Assembly: GCA_910587795.1 (NCBI GenBank)
Contig: CAJUNH010000012.1
Coordinates: forward strand, 1-42,303
Length of the DNA: 42,303 nucleotides
Reading direction: 5' to 3'
Origin: an uncultured Christensenellaceae bacterium
GTDB taxonomy: Bacteria > Bacillota > Clostridia > Christensenellales > CAG-314
Below, piece after piece: positions 7,658-14,936 of the stretch. Each line of letters opens with the position of its first letter. Positions within the stretch are counted from its first letter, which is position 1. Below the pieces are notes generated by a model. That model was not told the DNA's origin and made no database searches. It saw only the letters and a program-made list of their open reading frames with translations. The position numbers and the translations under genes were made by a program.

Positions 7658-8283
7658 CTGCGGTTTATTTGCCGCTTACTTGATTTGCTATCCACCGAAT
7701 ATCGTCGCTGGACATGCGTCCGTTGTTTTCCGCCCAAAGTTTTACGTACTCGTCCGTTTTCATAAATTCCAGCAGATCTTTTAGCTCTACTTCTTTGTCG
7801 CACAGCTGCTTTATTTGCGCTTTTAGCATTTCGGCGCGTTGATTTAACGCCGTCATTTGCGTGAGAGTTGCCAACAGCATGCATGCCAGCAGCAAAACTA
7901 TCATTATCGCCGCCACTGTCAGTATTGCTAATTTTTTGTTGCGAAACACGTGACCCATTATCTTCCTCCTGCGACACAGATGTAAAGAGATTATACAACG
8001 CCGAGGAAACCTTGTCAAGCAAAGTTTTACAAGTAGCAACGCATATTATGCACCCGAGAGCCAACCCTAAAAACACAAAAATACGGAACTGTCCGTTGTT
8101 GACGGCAAGATTTACCGCACAAACCGCATAAATGCCGAACGCGCCGAAAATGCAGTCAAAAATTACCGTTGCCAATTTATTACGCAACAGCCCCATACTG
8201 AATACATAAACGGCGCACAGCGCAAGCCCGAGTACGGAAAATACCGCAAAGACGTACAGCTGTTCGATACCTTCGCCCAACAT
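7645..8283 (-). CDS. yabQ: Spore cortex biosynthesis protein YabQ, long form
   Basis: Residues 1-100 are the YabQ membrane domain: several hydrophobic helices (LYVFAVFSVLGLALCAVYVF, IFVFLGLALGCIICV) and then KTLLDKVSSALYNLF. YabQ sits in the forespore outer membrane and is needed for cortex formation in Bacillus subtilis. The start overlaps the yabP stop (TAATG). The frame continues about 105 codons through all of divIC and stops beyond it at 7645. That tail is Ser/Asn/Arg/Lys-rich and looks like overprinting. A one-base shift near 7960 would give the usual TAATG junction, so the true protein may end near residue 108 after an indel, or the overlap may be real. Confidence 0.75.
   Translation of the reverse strand: MLGEGIEQLYVFAVFSVLGLALCAVYVFSMGLLRNKLATVIFDCIFGAFGIYAVCAVNLAVNNGQFRIFVFLGLALGCIICVATCKTLLDKVSSALYNLFTSVSQEEDNGSRVSQQKISNTDSGGDNDSFAAGMHAVGNSHANDGVKSTRRNAKSANKAAVRQRSRAKRSAGIYENGRVRKTLGGKQRTHVQRRYSVDSKSSKRQINRSSRI
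7665..7958 (-). CDS. divIC: Septum formation initiator DivIC/FtsB family
   Basis: This 97-residue single-pass membrane protein has a basic amino end (MGHVFRNKK), a transmembrane helix at about residues 10-33 and a coiled coil at about 36-65 (ALNQRAEMLKAQIKQL). A short C-terminal tail has the family-typical EYVKLWAENNGRM. DivIC works with FtsL and DivIB in the divisome. The start at 7958 is set by a perfect AGGAGG seven bases upstream; a longer in-frame ATG at 8039 is not used. It is downstream of yabP and yabQ as in Bacillus. The whole gene lies inside the uninterrupted yabQ frame, which is odd. Confidence 0.88.
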   Translation of the reverse strand: MGHVFRNKKLAILTVAAIMIVLLLACMLLATLTQMTALNQRAEMLKAQIKQLCDKEVELKDLLEFMKTDEYVKLWAENNGRMSSDDIRWIANQVSGK

Positions 8284-8546
8284 TAACGGAACAGTCCCTT
8301 TACGTTTATGCCGTTTTGACGGAAAGAAAGCGAGCTTAGCGATGCATAGTCTATTACCACAACGCCTTGATCTTTGTCTAGGCGCGTAATATTAAGTCCG
8401 CCGCCTTTAACTATCAGCATATTAGACGCAAGCTTGAACTGCGCTTCGCGTTCGGTAACCTCGACAACCTGTTTTACGCCTTTGACGGTTAGCGAGTTAT
8501 GTTCGCACACAATTGAATACGGTTGAATAGATTTGTTGTCTGCCAT
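8283..8546 (-). CDS. yabP: Sporulation protein YabP
   Basis: This 87-residue YabP/YqfC-family protein reads EHNSLTVKGVKQVVEVTE, then MLIVKGGGLNITRLDKDQGV, then YASLSSLSF. YabP is needed for spore cortex assembly and forms an operon with yabQ and divIC. The start at 8546 is chosen because AAGGGGAT lies just upstream and MADNKSIQPYS is family-like; the longer frame to 8660 has no support. The ribosome site is part of a strong hairpin (8556-8580). The presence of this gene places the organism in a spore-forming lineage, though not necessarily as a current spore former. Confidence 0.9.
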   Translation of the reverse strand: MADNKSIQPYSIVCEHNSLTVKGVKQVVEVTEREAQFKLASNMLIVKGGGLNITRLDKDQGVVVIDYASLSSLSFRQNGINVKGLFR

Positions 8547-8555
8547 AATAAAAAT

Positions 8556-8580
8556 CCCCTTGCATAAATTATGCAAAGGG
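8556..8580 (-). promoter_or_regulatory. Hairpin burying the yabP ribosome site
   Basis: In minus-strand RNA the first ten bases (CCCUUUGCAU) pair with the last ten (AUGCAAGGGG) around a 5-nt loop, with one G-U pair. The right arm holds the AAGGGG ribosome site, and a U-rich stretch follows. It could act as a translational lock or as an attenuator. Confidence 0.55.
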
Positions 8581-8621
8581 ATCGATTTTAATGCTTTTTT
8601 ACTGATTATTACACAGACGCT

Positions 8622-8650
8622 GCGATATGTTCTTAATAATGTGATTATAC
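8622..8650 (-). promoter_or_regulatory. Possible sigma-E-like promoter of yabP
   Basis: On the minus strand GTATAAT (8644-8650), a 14-nt spacer and CATATCGC (8622-8629) resemble the mother-cell sigma-E consensus (KMATATT-N14-CATACAHT). The -10 match is partial, but yabP is a sigma-E gene in Bacillus. Confidence 0.35.
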
Positions 8651-8773
8651 AAAAAATCACTTTTTACCAATCTTATATATTAAAAAAACACCGACGATTG
8701 TAAGCATAAGGCAATATGAACATTACGGCTGTTATATTTAACAATACCAAAATATAAATTCCGCACGGCGGAC

Positions 8774-10168
8774 TTATTTTGCCGTAAGTTCGTAACCGTC
8801 TTTCGTATCCTTGACGTTGTAGCCCATCTTCAAAATTTCATTGCGCAGACGGTCGCTTTCCGCCCAGTTTTTCTCACGGCGGGCGGCAAGGCGCAATTCC
8901 GCCGCAGCGCGAACGTCGTCCGGAATTTGAATTTGCCGTGTTTGCGGAGCAATTAACTTATCGAAGTTAAGCGCAAACACTTTATCGAACTGTAACGCCA
9001 GTTTATAGATATCCGCCGATTTAGGCTCCTTAACCATAGTCCACAATACGCCGAGAGCAAGCGGCACGTTGAGGTCGTCCGTTATTGCCTGCTCGAATTT
9101 TTGCTTATAACCGTCCAATACCGTTTGCTCGGTATGTTGAGGGCTGTTTTTATGTGCCAGAAGCTGCGCGCAAAGTTTGCCGTATGCGGACTTTGCCGAG
9201 TCCATAATATCCCAAGTAAAGTTTAGCTTTTGGCGGTACTGAACGTTAAGATACAAATATCTAAGTTCCATAGGGGTATATCCGCGCGCGGTAACGTCCG
9301 CAACAGTATAATCGTTGCCGAGAGACTTACTCATTTTGCCGCCGTCGATCAGCATAAATTCGCAGTGCATCCAATAGTTTACCGCCTTATGTCCCAACCA
9401 GCACTCGGCTTGCGCAATTTCGTTTTCGTGATGGATAGGAATATGATCCACTCCGCCCGTATGTATATCAAACGTTTCGCCGAGATATTTTTTGCTCATT
9501 GCGGTACATTCGATATGCCAACCGGGAAATCCTTTGCCCCAAGGGCTATCCCATTGCTGCAAATGGTTAGGCGCGGCTTTTTTCCACAAAGCAAAGTCGA
9601 TGGGATGCCGTTTAAAACTGTTTACCTCTACCCTTGCGCCGTGACGTTGATCTTGAAGCTTAACTCCCGACAATTTTCCGTAGCCTGCAAATTTTTCCAC
9701 CGAAAAATATATTCCGTCGTCCGTTTGATAAGCATAGCCGCTATCGAGCAACGCCTGCACTACGGCAATCATTTCCGCAATGTTGTCCGTTGCTTTGGGC
9801 ATAAGCGTGGGACGCTTAATATTCAGCGCGTCCACGTCGTTTAAAAATCTATCGGTAATAGCCGATGCTATTTCCAACGGAGTTTTGCCCGTTTCGGTTG
9901 CCGACTTATTCATTTTGTCTTCGCCGTCGTCGCCGTCGCTTACAAGATGCCCCACGTCCGTTATGTTCATTACCGACTTGACGCGATAGCCGCAGTATTC
10001 CAAAATGCGGCGCAGTTCGTCCATAAAAACGTATGCGCGCAAATTTCCTATATGCGCAGGCTTATATACGGTAGGACCGCAGGAATACATCCCTGCCTGC
10101 CCCGCCTTTAAAGGCGCAAAATCTTCCTTTTTGCGCGTAAGCGTGTTGTATATTTTAAGCTGAATCAT
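8774..10168 (-). CDS. cysS: Cysteine--tRNA ligase
   Basis: This 464-residue class I synthetase charges tRNA-Cys. It shows the zinc cysteine and HIGH region CGPTVYKPAHIGN (C30, HIGN 39-42). Further on are HTGGVDHIPIHHENEIAQ (Zn and cysteine binding), WHIECTAMS, and KMSKSLGN for ATP. Length and order are normal. The start ATG at 10168 follows AAAGG. The upstream 117 nt hold a TATAAT (10213-10218, minus) but no convincing -35 box, and I see no T-box leader. Confidence 0.96.
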   Translation of the reverse strand: MIQLKIYNTLTRKKEDFAPLKAGQAGMYSCGPTVYKPAHIGNLRAYVFMDELRRILEYCGYRVKSVMNITDVGHLVSDGDDGEDKMNKSATETGKTPLEIASAITDRFLNDVDALNIKRPTLMPKATDNIAEMIAVVQALLDSGYAYQTDDGIYFSVEKFAGYGKLSGVKLQDQRHGARVEVNSFKRHPIDFALWKKAAPNHLQQWDSPWGKGFPGWHIECTAMSKKYLGETFDIHTGGVDHIPIHHENEIAQAECWLGHKAVNYWMHCEFMLIDGGKMSKSLGNDYTVADVTARGYTPMELRYLYLNVQYRQKLNFTWDIMDSAKSAYGKLCAQLLAHKNSPQHTEQTVLDGYKQKFEQAITDDLNVPLALGVLWTMVKEPKSADIYKLALQFDKVFALNFDKLIAPQTRQIQIPDDVRAAAELRLAARREKNWAESDRLRNEILKMGYNVKDTKDGYELTAK

Positions 10169-10285
10169 TTTTACTTTACCTTTAATAAAATCTAAGCAAT
10201 ATTTTAATTCTTATTATACAAGCTTTACAAGACGTAACCGATTAAATATTGCTGCATAAACGCAAAAAAACGATAGCGTATTAGA

Positions 10286-11287
10286 CTACCATTTGTTTTT
10301 AGCGTGTTCACAAAAGGCAATAAACGGAGGCACATACAAACGCTGTCCGTCGTCTAATACCACGTATCCGCACCACAAGCCGAACCTTTGGTGACAGCTG
10401 TTGTTTACTATCAGCGCTTTGGTTTGGGTAAAGTTATCGTAAAGCATTTCCACGTCAAACACAAAACGTTTGTCGTCCGATTCGTAACGGTACTCGTCGC
10501 CGATTTTCATTTCCTCCACGTTGCCCAGCTTATAAGCTTTGTTATCGTAAAAGAACATATTTTCGGTTGCGGCGGCGGTATTTCCGAACCCCCAGCCTAT
10601 ATTAAATCCGAAATGCTTACCGTCCACGACCGTTCCGCCGTTGCCCCACGCCCAGTTATGTTTATACGGCCACACGCCTCTGCCCCAGTCTAACAGACCG
10701 AAACCGTTGCGGATTTCGTAAGCCATATCGCCGATACGGCACTTGCCGTTAACAATAAAACAATTTTCCTTATAGTTTAAATACCACTGTTTATCCTTGT
10801 CAAAAGGCGTAGCAATAACCATTTTATCTTTGTTTGCGGAACAGTTTGTAAGCAAAACGTCTATTTCCGCTTTAAGTCCGCTTTTACTTACATACGTAAA
10901 CGACAGACGTCGGTTTTTATCGGTTGTTTCAAACTGGCACAGCAAACGTTTGGAAAAATACTGCAGCGTATTAGGTTCTTCGGGGTTTACGGACATCTTA
11001 TTTTTAAAGACGTTGCGAAACATTATCTGTTTGCCTATACTGCGCCGTTTTTCGTTGTCGAGGTCGATTATCGCAGCCGATATAGACGACGCATACGACA
11101 CATGTCCCATGGTTAATTGCAAAACGATATGCCCGAAGTGGATTTGATAAAAATCCCACTCCTTTAAACGACGCGCGTCTTTTATTTGTTTACGGTCGTA
11201 CAAATAATACATATGCCTGCCCCATCCCGGGTTGGCAATATTGCCGGACTTTGTTAATAATTTTTGTCTTGAAGTCAATTCGTTCAT
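10286..11287 (-). CDS. DUF2804 family protein
   Basis: This 333-residue soluble protein belongs to the DUF2804 family, recognised by the run of aromatic signature blocks: NPGWGRHMYYLYDR near the amino end, FGLLDWGRGVWPYKHNW and FNIGWGFGN in the middle, and LWCGYVVLDDGQ near the carboxyl end. The fold is a lipocalin-like or carotenoid-synthase-related beta-sandwich in some family models. The biochemical role is unknown. It starts 23 nt after the Bax-inhibitor-like gene ends, on the same strand, so the two are probably co-transcribed. I see no signal peptide. Confidence 0.75.
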   Translation of the reverse strand: MNELTSRQKLLTKSGNIANPGWGRHMYYLYDRKQIKDARRLKEWDFYQIHFGHIVLQLTMGHVSYASSISAAIIDLDNEKRRSIGKQIMFRNVFKNKMSVNPEEPNTLQYFSKRLLCQFETTDKNRRLSFTYVSKSGLKAEIDVLLTNCSANKDKMVIATPFDKDKQWYLNYKENCFIVNGKCRIGDMAYEIRNGFGLLDWGRGVWPYKHNWAWGNGGTVVDGKHFGFNIGWGFGNTAAATENMFFYDNKAYKLGNVEEMKIGDEYRYESDDKRFVFDVEMLYDNFTQTKALIVNNSCHQRFGLWCGYVVLDDGQRLYVPPFIAFCEHAKNKW

Positions 11288-11310
11288 ATAAATTAAGCGT
11301 CCGTAAAATA

Positions 11311-12096
11311 TCAGTTCTTTTTGTTACCGAACAAGACGACAAGGCGCAGCAGTAATTCCAAAATTTCTACGTACAAATATACTAAAGTGGTAACGAGAGA
11401 AAAAGCAAAGTTCCATTCGTACTTTTTATCCGCACCCGACTGCACCAAATAATCTATGTTTTGCAAATCCCAAGTAAGCATTATTGCAGCCCAAATAACG
11501 CATATTGCAGATATTGCTGTTTGAATCCACCATATCGTAGTGCTTTCGTAGCTAAACAGACCTACGGCAGTAAGCAGCCACATTATAAGTTCCACAACGA
11601 TAATGCTGAAAAACACAACCATACATCCGCGAATAAATTTGCTGCTTATGCGCACCTCCAAAAGCTTGTTTACAGCAAGGGAAATAAGAAACACTATAGC
11701 CGTGCCGATTAGCGCCGCAATCGAAATTCCTGGCACTGCCAAAATATCCACAAACAGTGCAAAACAACCTAACAGTCCGCCTTGAAGCACGGAATATATT
11801 ATCCCTAAAACCTTGACGGTAGAAGGAACAAAAGCAATAATAAAAGACATTATTAAAAGCGGAACTGCGCACACGACAGTAGCTATGCCTACCCACAGCA
11901 AAGTTCCTTCCAAGTCCGCTTTCATCATTGTAAACACGGCAAGTTCGGCAACTATAGCCGTAATAATAGTAATAAAGGCAAACAGCGCCGCTTTGCCGTA
12001 TACGCCCTTGTAAGTTGCGGGTTGTATTTCCGCGCCCATATCGCCTTGTTGAGATTTTGTCACCCAACGTCTTACCGACGGATTACCCATTCTCAT
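11311..12096 (-). CDS. Bax inhibitor-1/YccA-like membrane protein
   Basis: This 261-residue protein has about seven hydrophobic helices from residue 35 onward and the family-typical amino end MRMGNPSVRRW. It also has the C-terminal block WNFAFSLVTTLVYLYVEILELL. Relatives in bacteria are pH-sensitive calcium-leak or membrane-protease-associated proteins, and the role in Clostridia is not established. Upstream are AAGGAGG and a 9-nt spacer to ATG 12096. The gene leads a probable two-gene operon with the DUF2804 gene. Confidence 0.85.
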   Translation of the reverse strand: MRMGNPSVRRWVTKSQQGDMGAEIQPATYKGVYGKAALFAFITIITAIVAELAVFTMMKADLEGTLLWVGIATVVCAVPLLIMSFIIAFVPSTVKVLGIIYSVLQGGLLGCFALFVDILAVPGISIAALIGTAIVFLISLAVNKLLEVRISSKFIRGCMVVFFSIIVVELIMWLLTAVGLFSYESTTIWWIQTAISAICVIWAAIMLTWDLQNIDYLVQSGADKKYEWNFAFSLVTTLVYLYVEILELLLRLVVLFGNKKN

Positions 12097-12297
12097 AGTA
12101 TTTGTCCTCCTTATGTATGCTTATAATAAAACAGCATATTGAATCTATCCTTAATTATTACCAAACTTTGCTAAACCGTAAAACATAATATGTTTATATA
12201 ATGCGACTTTAACTATTGTATTGTATGTTTTATTTTACACACACGAGCAACATATATGCAATATACCACTGCTAACGCGATGTGTTGTATAACAGCA

Positions 12298-12337
12298 GTT
12301 AGCAGTAGTTAATAGTTGTTAAGAGTCGTTAATTATT
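12298..12337. repeat. Four tandem 10-bp GTTA-led units
   Basis: The units are GTTAGCAGTA, GTTAATAGTT, GTTAAGAGTC and GTTAATTATT in strict 10-base phase, one per DNA turn. A related array is at 32721-32760. Confidence 0.65.
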
Positions 12338-12548
12338 ATTTGTATGCTATTATATCATACAATAAAAATAATTGCAACACTATCGTTTATCAGCAGAATA
12401 ATTAAACCGATAAAATTTCAGCGGCGTTATACACACTTATACGAACAGTAAAATTTGATGCAATGCGGTTAAGTATTGCATTATTTGCACAAATTAAAAA
12501 CAACAACGATTGCGCCGAGCGAACACATGCAGACAATTATTTAAACGC

Positions 12549-12577
12549 TTGTAAATATTTGCCGAAAATGGTATACT
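12549..12577 (+). promoter_or_regulatory. Promoter for a probably leaderless esterase mRNA
   Basis: TTGTAA (12549-12554), 17 nt and TATACT (12572-12577) put the expected transcription start about 7 nt on, at or beside the ATG of 12585. No ribosome site lies in between. Confidence 0.7.
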
Positions 12578-12584
12578 TGTAATT

Positions 12585-13658
12585 ATGAAAAAACTAAGCT
12601 TTATAATAATACTGATATTAATACTGACATCGGCGGTTTTGTGTTTTAGCGCTTGCATAGAAACTCCCGACAATAAGCCTGACGATACCGACCCCGATCT
12701 CACTCCGAATCCCGCTCCTACGCCCGACCCAAAACCCGATACTAAGCCCGACCCAAAACCCGATACTAAGCCCGAAGAAGAAAAATACACAAAAGTAATT
12801 ATCCTATCGGGACAATCTAATATGGTAGGCTTTTCCAACAGAAATCTGCTGATAAACAAGATTGACGCGGTACGGGCGCAAAAGTTAACAAAGGGTTTTG
12901 CTAACGTAAAACTTTTGGGAGAAACGGGCAACGGCGCAACAAAATACGATAACATTTCTATGGAAAGTTTTATTAACGTAACGCTGGGCGGAGGCGGAAC
13001 GATGTCCTACTACGAGGATTCGTTCGGTCCGGAGGTAGGCTTGGCAGAAACGTTATCCGCAGCCTTCCCCGACGAAAACGTTTACATTATTAAATGCGCG
13101 TTCGGCGGAAGCAGTCTGTTCGAAACGTGGCAAAGTCCGTCTATGGCGGAACACGAAAGCTACTGCTACAAACTGCTTACCGACTTGATAGACGCGGGAT
13201 TAAACGCTTTGAAGGACGCTAACCTAAACCCCAAAATCGCGGCGTTTTGCTGGATGCAGGGCGAGAGCGACGCGGACAGCGACGAACACTATACAAGATA
13301 TTTGGTAAATTTAAGAAACTTTGTTACCGACTTACGCACAGCATACGACAAAGACAGCTTAAACGGCAAAATGAATTTTGTAGACGCGTATATTCACGAT
13401 TACTTTAAACACTACGCCAACGTCAACAAACAAAAAGCCCGCTTTGCCGAAATAGGCGATAACAACTACTTGATAGACACTATGAAACCCGATTTGGTAA
13501 TACAGGGAATAAACGGACTGACCGCAAAGCAGGAACCGTCCGTGGGAATGGGCGAAACGATAGACCCGCTGCACTACGACAGCACAAGTATGCTGATGCT
13601 GGGAAATATGTACGCAGACCAGATCTGCAAAATTTTAAAGCATAACGGCGCAAACTGA
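12585..13658 (+). CDS. Lipoprotein carbohydrate acetylesterase, SASA/CE6-like
   Basis: This 357-residue protein has a lipoprotein signal (MKKLSFIIILILIL, lipobox FSAC with C24) and an acidic/Pro linker (residues 27-67) that includes a PDPKPDTK repeat. An SGNH-type esterase domain follows. The catalytic serine motif is LSGQSNMVGF (Ser78). Other blocks are FGGSSLFETW, CWMQGESDAD and, at the end, DPLHYDS with the Asp/His pair. Such enzymes remove acetyl groups from xylan, sialic acids or other glycans outside the cell. It stands alone between terminators. The start is the first codon after a promoter and has no ribosome site. The exact substrate cannot be read from sequence. Confidence 0.85.
   Translation: MKKLSFIIILILILTSAVLCFSACIETPDNKPDDTDPDLTPNPAPTPDPKPDTKPDPKPDTKPEEEKYTKVIILSGQSNMVGFSNRNLLINKIDAVRAQKLTKGFANVKLLGETGNGATKYDNISMESFINVTLGGGGTMSYYEDSFGPEVGLAETLSAAFPDENVYIIKCAFGGSSLFETWQSPSMAEHESYCYKLLTDLIDAGLNALKDANLNPKIAAFCWMQGESDADSDEHYTRYLVNLRNFVTDLRTAYDKDSLNGKMNFVDAYIHDYFKHYANVNKQKARFAEIGDNNYLIDTMKPDLVIQGINGLTAKQEPSVGMGETIDPLHYDSTSMLMLGNMYADQICKILKHNGAN
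12723..12770 (+). repeat. Two tandem 24-bp units in the esterase linker
   Basis: Two identical 24-base units encode PDPKPDTK twice, then a partial third begins. Copy number may vary linker length. Confidence 0.85.
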
Positions 13659-13694
13659 CAAGAGTTTTTGCGGCTGTGCAAAATAAATACGCTA

Positions 13695-13732
13695 AAATAT
13701 GCAATCCGCTTAATTACGGACTGCATATTTTT
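13695..13732 (+). terminator. Terminator of the esterase gene
   Basis: A 14-bp stem with one mismatch (13695-13708, 13717-13730) is followed by T. Confidence 0.8.
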
Positions 13733-13890
13733 ACGTACGCCGATAAGCGACAAAAAACAGCCGATTACAATATCTGCTTACCGTAATAACGTTTTTTTAA
13801 ATTTTTTCGGTAAAAATATACGGCTAAAAACGCACGGACCATAAAATGTTAAGCCGCTGAATTTTAAAAGCCGGACTTTATTGCTAAAAC

Positions 13891-13925
13891 AAAAAGCTCT
13901 CGAACGGATTATTCGAGAGCTTTTT
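13891..13925. terminator. Bidirectional terminator between convergent genes
   Basis: A 14-bp stem (13891-13904 with 13912-13925) has A5 and T5 flanks. It serves the minus-strand kinase that ends at 13959. Confidence 0.85.
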
Positions 13926-13958
13926 AATAAGCATAATTTAAGTAAGCCAAATTAAAGC

Positions 13959-14396
13959 TTATTTTATTCTGTTTTTGATAGTTTCGCACATTGCGGCAAT
14001 ATCTCCCGATACCCCGTCGAATCGATAATCGCAGATTTCGTTATCGAATATGCCGTGATTTCGCACAAGCATTTGCTCTACCGGCGCAGGCAAATTACCG
14101 CGCATTCTATTCTTAAAACGCTCCTTTATAGTATCGATATCAGTCTTGACAAGTATTTTGACAGCCCCGTCGGGCAAAAGATTGATATGTTCTTTTTGCG
14201 ATATTACATAAATTATATTTTCCCCAGACAGCGCGTCTTTCAATTTTGCCTTAAATAACAAAACCGCATCGCTCTCCGCCTTAGCCATTCTAAGATAATC
14301 CTTACCCGTAATTATCTCCGCGCCTATTGTGTTTTTGATTTGCTCGGCAAGAGTAGATTTGCCGCTGCAATTTTCTCCTATAATTCCTATTACCAT
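13959..14396 (-). CDS. Small P-loop kinase-like protein
   Basis: This protein of about 145 residues has a Walker A loop at the amino end (GIIGENCSGKSTLAEQI). It has a kinase-like lid with TDIDTIKERFKNRMRGNLPA and a closing region NHGIFDNEICDYRFDG. This is the general plan of adenylate/cytidylate/shikimate-type small-molecule kinases. The phosphate acceptor is unknown. The start is ATG 14396 because AGGAG lies six bases upstream; the in-frame TTG at 14402 abuts the ribosome site and is unlikely. It stands as a single gene before a strong terminator. Confidence 0.75.
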   Translation of the reverse strand: MVIGIIGENCSGKSTLAEQIKNTIGAEIITGKDYLRMAKAESDAVLLFKAKLKDALSGENIIYVISQKEHINLLPDGAVKILVKTDIDTIKERFKNRMRGNLPAPVEQMLVRNHGIFDNEICDYRFDGVSGDIAAMCETIKNRIK

Positions 14397-14567
14397 TTTC
14401 AACTCCTGGTTTAGTCGGATTTATCACTGTATTGTCTTGATTTTTATTGGTTCGTTAATATTATTTCCGCAATGCTATTATTTAACAAAAATTTGATAAG
14501 CTGCTAATTTATAAACAATAAAAATCAAACCGAAACATTGCAATCTCGCGGTATATAATATACACCT

Positions 14568-14693
14568 TTAACCGTCACGGTCGCAGCCGTCGGTTAAATA
14601 CACCGCTCTGTTATAATAAGCGCACCAACAAACATAAAAATCCGTTGTTCTTTTGCAATACGGACAGCTTTTGCATTTATATCGATTATCCAT
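14568..14693 (-). CDS. Six-cysteine microprotein
   Basis: This 41-residue frame begins at an ATG preceded by a very good AAAGGAG with 7-nt spacing. It encodes a protein with cysteines at 7, 10, 13, 22, 24 and 37 (CKSCPYCK, VCWC, DGCD), basic at the amino end and aromatic in the middle. Six cysteines in 41 residues suggest a zinc knuckle or zinc ribbon. I do not recognise a family. It lies alone between the small kinase and the ABC exporter, on their strand. No promoter is obvious. The ribosome site and composition make it more likely real than chance. Confidence 0.6.
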   Translation of the reverse strand: MDNRYKCKSCPYCKRTTDFYVCWCAYYNRAVYLTDGCDRDG

Positions 14694-14790
14694 CGCACAA
14701 CTCCTTTTACGTTAAAAATATATTAACAAATCAACATAAATAAGTCAATATACTAGTCGCATCTTAACAATTTAACCGTTACGGCAAAGG

Positions 14791-14819
14791 AAAAAGCGCG
14801 CCTTAACACCGCGCTTTTT
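14791..14819 (-). terminator. Terminator of the ABC exporter gene
   Basis: A 10-bp stem AAAAAGCGCG (14791-14800) with CGCGCTTTTT (14810-14819) lies about 120 nt past the stop at 14937. Confidence 0.75.
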
Positions 14820-14936
14820 CGATTATCCGTCTACAGCTTTACTACAACTTTATATGAGAAATACGGTAAAGCGCTAAATTTTTAGGCACTTATGTTTTGT
14901 CTTATAAAGTATAAATTTCAAACTACTACATAATCG

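Larger units (their letters stand above)
12097..12584. other. Intergenic region with hairpin and 10-bp repeats
   Basis: This 488-nt AT-rich gap lies between divergent genes. It holds the inverted repeat ACTGCTAAC/GTTAGCAGT (12268-12276, 12298-12306), the 10-bp tandem array at 12298-12337 and the promoter at 12549-12577. I see no coding region. Confidence 0.7.

Noticed and set aside
8645..8665. Plus-strand terminator formed by GTGATT/AATCAC with T5
   Set aside because: The stem is only six weak pairs and no plus-strand gene lies upstream.
9230..9844. 204-codon plus-strand frame opposite cysS
   Set aside because: cysS is certain on the other strand and this frame shows no family motif or start signal.
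10169..10285. T-box leader before cysS
   Set aside because: It is too short, and no T-box consensus is present.
12494..12955. 153-codon minus-strand frame opposite the esterase
   Set aside because: It is a mirror of the Pro/Asp linker repeat, and the esterase motifs on the plus strand are unambiguous.
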